Assembly (NCBI GenBank): GCA_964058805.1
Contig: CAXKVV010002021.1
Location: 1 to 16,845 of the forward strand
Reading direction: 5' to 3'
Source: Schoenoplectus triqueter
Taxonomy: Eukaryota; Streptophyta; Magnoliopsida; Poales; Cyperaceae
Length of the DNA: 16,845 nt
The notes beneath the pieces are model-generated. The model did not search any database. It was not told the origin of the DNA and was given only the letters and a program-made list of their open reading frames with translations. The position numbers and the translations under genes were made by a program. Position 1 is the first letter of the stretch; each line of letters begins with the position of its first letter. Of the stretch, positions 16,299-16,845 are shown piece after piece.

Positions 16299-16797
16299 GA
16301 CTCTTGCATTCCTAATTGATTGTTCAAAGATTCCAATTCTTGATCAATTCATCAATTGGAATCACGGAAAATTGAACAGTTATCAAAGATTGAGATTGAA
16401 TATGTATAACTGCCATCTTTTCTCATAATTGAGACAATTATTCACTCAATCCAGATACTATCATAGCTGACGATGAGGTTTAATGAAAAGAAATGTACCA
16501 ATTGGTTGGGAATGCAAGAATCCGTCCAGCTTCAGTAATCGGTATTGACTGTTCATTCTGGAACTCAACGATTAACATGAATTAGAGGAAATTACAAGAA
16601 TAAAATACTGGAGTGCGTCAATTAGAACTCAGAATTACACAATTAGACAGTAAAATGGAAGAATTGAAGCTAGAACAAGGTTCAATTTCGGTTGAATTCA
16701 TCTGGTACCGAATTCCGGTATGAGTTGGTACTTGGGTGTGATAATTCCGATGATCCACCGTACCGATGCACGATCTAAAGGTACAGACTAGCTCTTC
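16299..16797. other. Non-coding stretch
   Basis: AT-rich, with several TTGATCAATT/CAATTGGAATC-type short inverted repeats near 16335-16362. No gene is supported. Confidence 0.4.
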
Positions 16798-16822
16798 GTA
16801 TCAAGGCGACGCTGCAGGTAAT
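16798..16822 (+). other. Possible LTR end and degenerate primer-binding site
   Basis: GTATCA (16798-16803) ends in CA and is a near inverted match to the TGTTAC that starts the LTR-like sequence at 6075. It is followed by AGGCGACGCTGCAGGTAA, which resembles the TGGCGACTCTGCTGGGGA primer site I associate with Tat/Ogre Gypsy elements (about 13 of 17 positions). An ATGGCC lies shortly after, near the window edge. The match is weak. Confidence 0.2.
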
Positions 16823-16845
16823 GGCCGATCTCCGATTAGGTCGCC

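Noticed and set aside
6070..16748. Element running from TGTTACACCC (6075) to GGGTGTGATA (16734-16743) with flanks ATTCT/ATTCC as a 5-bp target duplication.
   Set aside because: The right end lacks the CA terminus, and the sequence after it does not continue the duplicated segment seen after 1560, so the 4-of-5 match is probably chance.

Overview
The window looks like nuclear DNA from a flowering plant. It is AT-rich and gene-poor, it is packed with nested transposable elements, the introns have plant-like sizes (84 and about 91 bp), and the hAT transposase is of the plant RICESLEEPER/DAYSLEEPER kind. I could not identify the species. No intact conserved protein-coding gene is visible.

Left third (1-6074): a segment of roughly 1.1-1.5 kb occurs twice in direct orientation (74-1560 and 4951-6073). 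Between the copies lies a fragment of an unidentified plant gene on the + strand. It has two exons (3051-3131; 3544-3624 joined to 4452-4516) with matching intron phase and good splice signals. One small non-autonomous hAT-type element sits in its intron and a second splits its second exon. Both have 8-bp target-site duplications that match at 7 of 8 positions. Copy 1 of the repeat carries a separate MITE-like element.

Middle (6075-12908): LTR-like non-coding sequence begins with TGTTACACCC exactly where the homology between the two repeat copies breaks. A nearly complete 3,982-bp hAT transposon (7095-11076) is inserted in it, flanked by a perfect 8-bp duplication (GTACCAAG). Its minus-strand transposase is one reading frame broken by only two in-frame stops, and it has an 84-bp intron. 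Upstream of the coding exon, the predicted first intron consists almost entirely of a perfectly regular 104-bp tandem array of about 8.4 copies. Upstream of that are a short untranslated exon and a TATA box. I see no BED zinc finger. Both ends of the element carry GGGTAC-rich subterminal arrays.

Right third (12960-16845): a mosaic of short tandem duplications with no convincing gene. The most interesting part is a 246-bp tandem pair at 13026-13458. Each copy has an snRNA-type USE-like box, 24 bp, TATAAATA, a 17-18 bp stem-loop and a T4-T6 run. This is the layout of a Pol III small-RNA gene, and the two stems differ in sequence while both still pair. Further right are a 127-bp duplication, five 12-bp CACGTG/CACATG palindromes about 42.5 bp apart, a TATA box followed by a long ATG-free leader, and a weak primer-binding-site-like sequence near the right edge.

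The order of events that can be inferred is: segmental duplication, then LTR-type insertion into copy 2, then hAT insertion into the LTR sequence. Transcription and RNA statements are predictions from sequence only.
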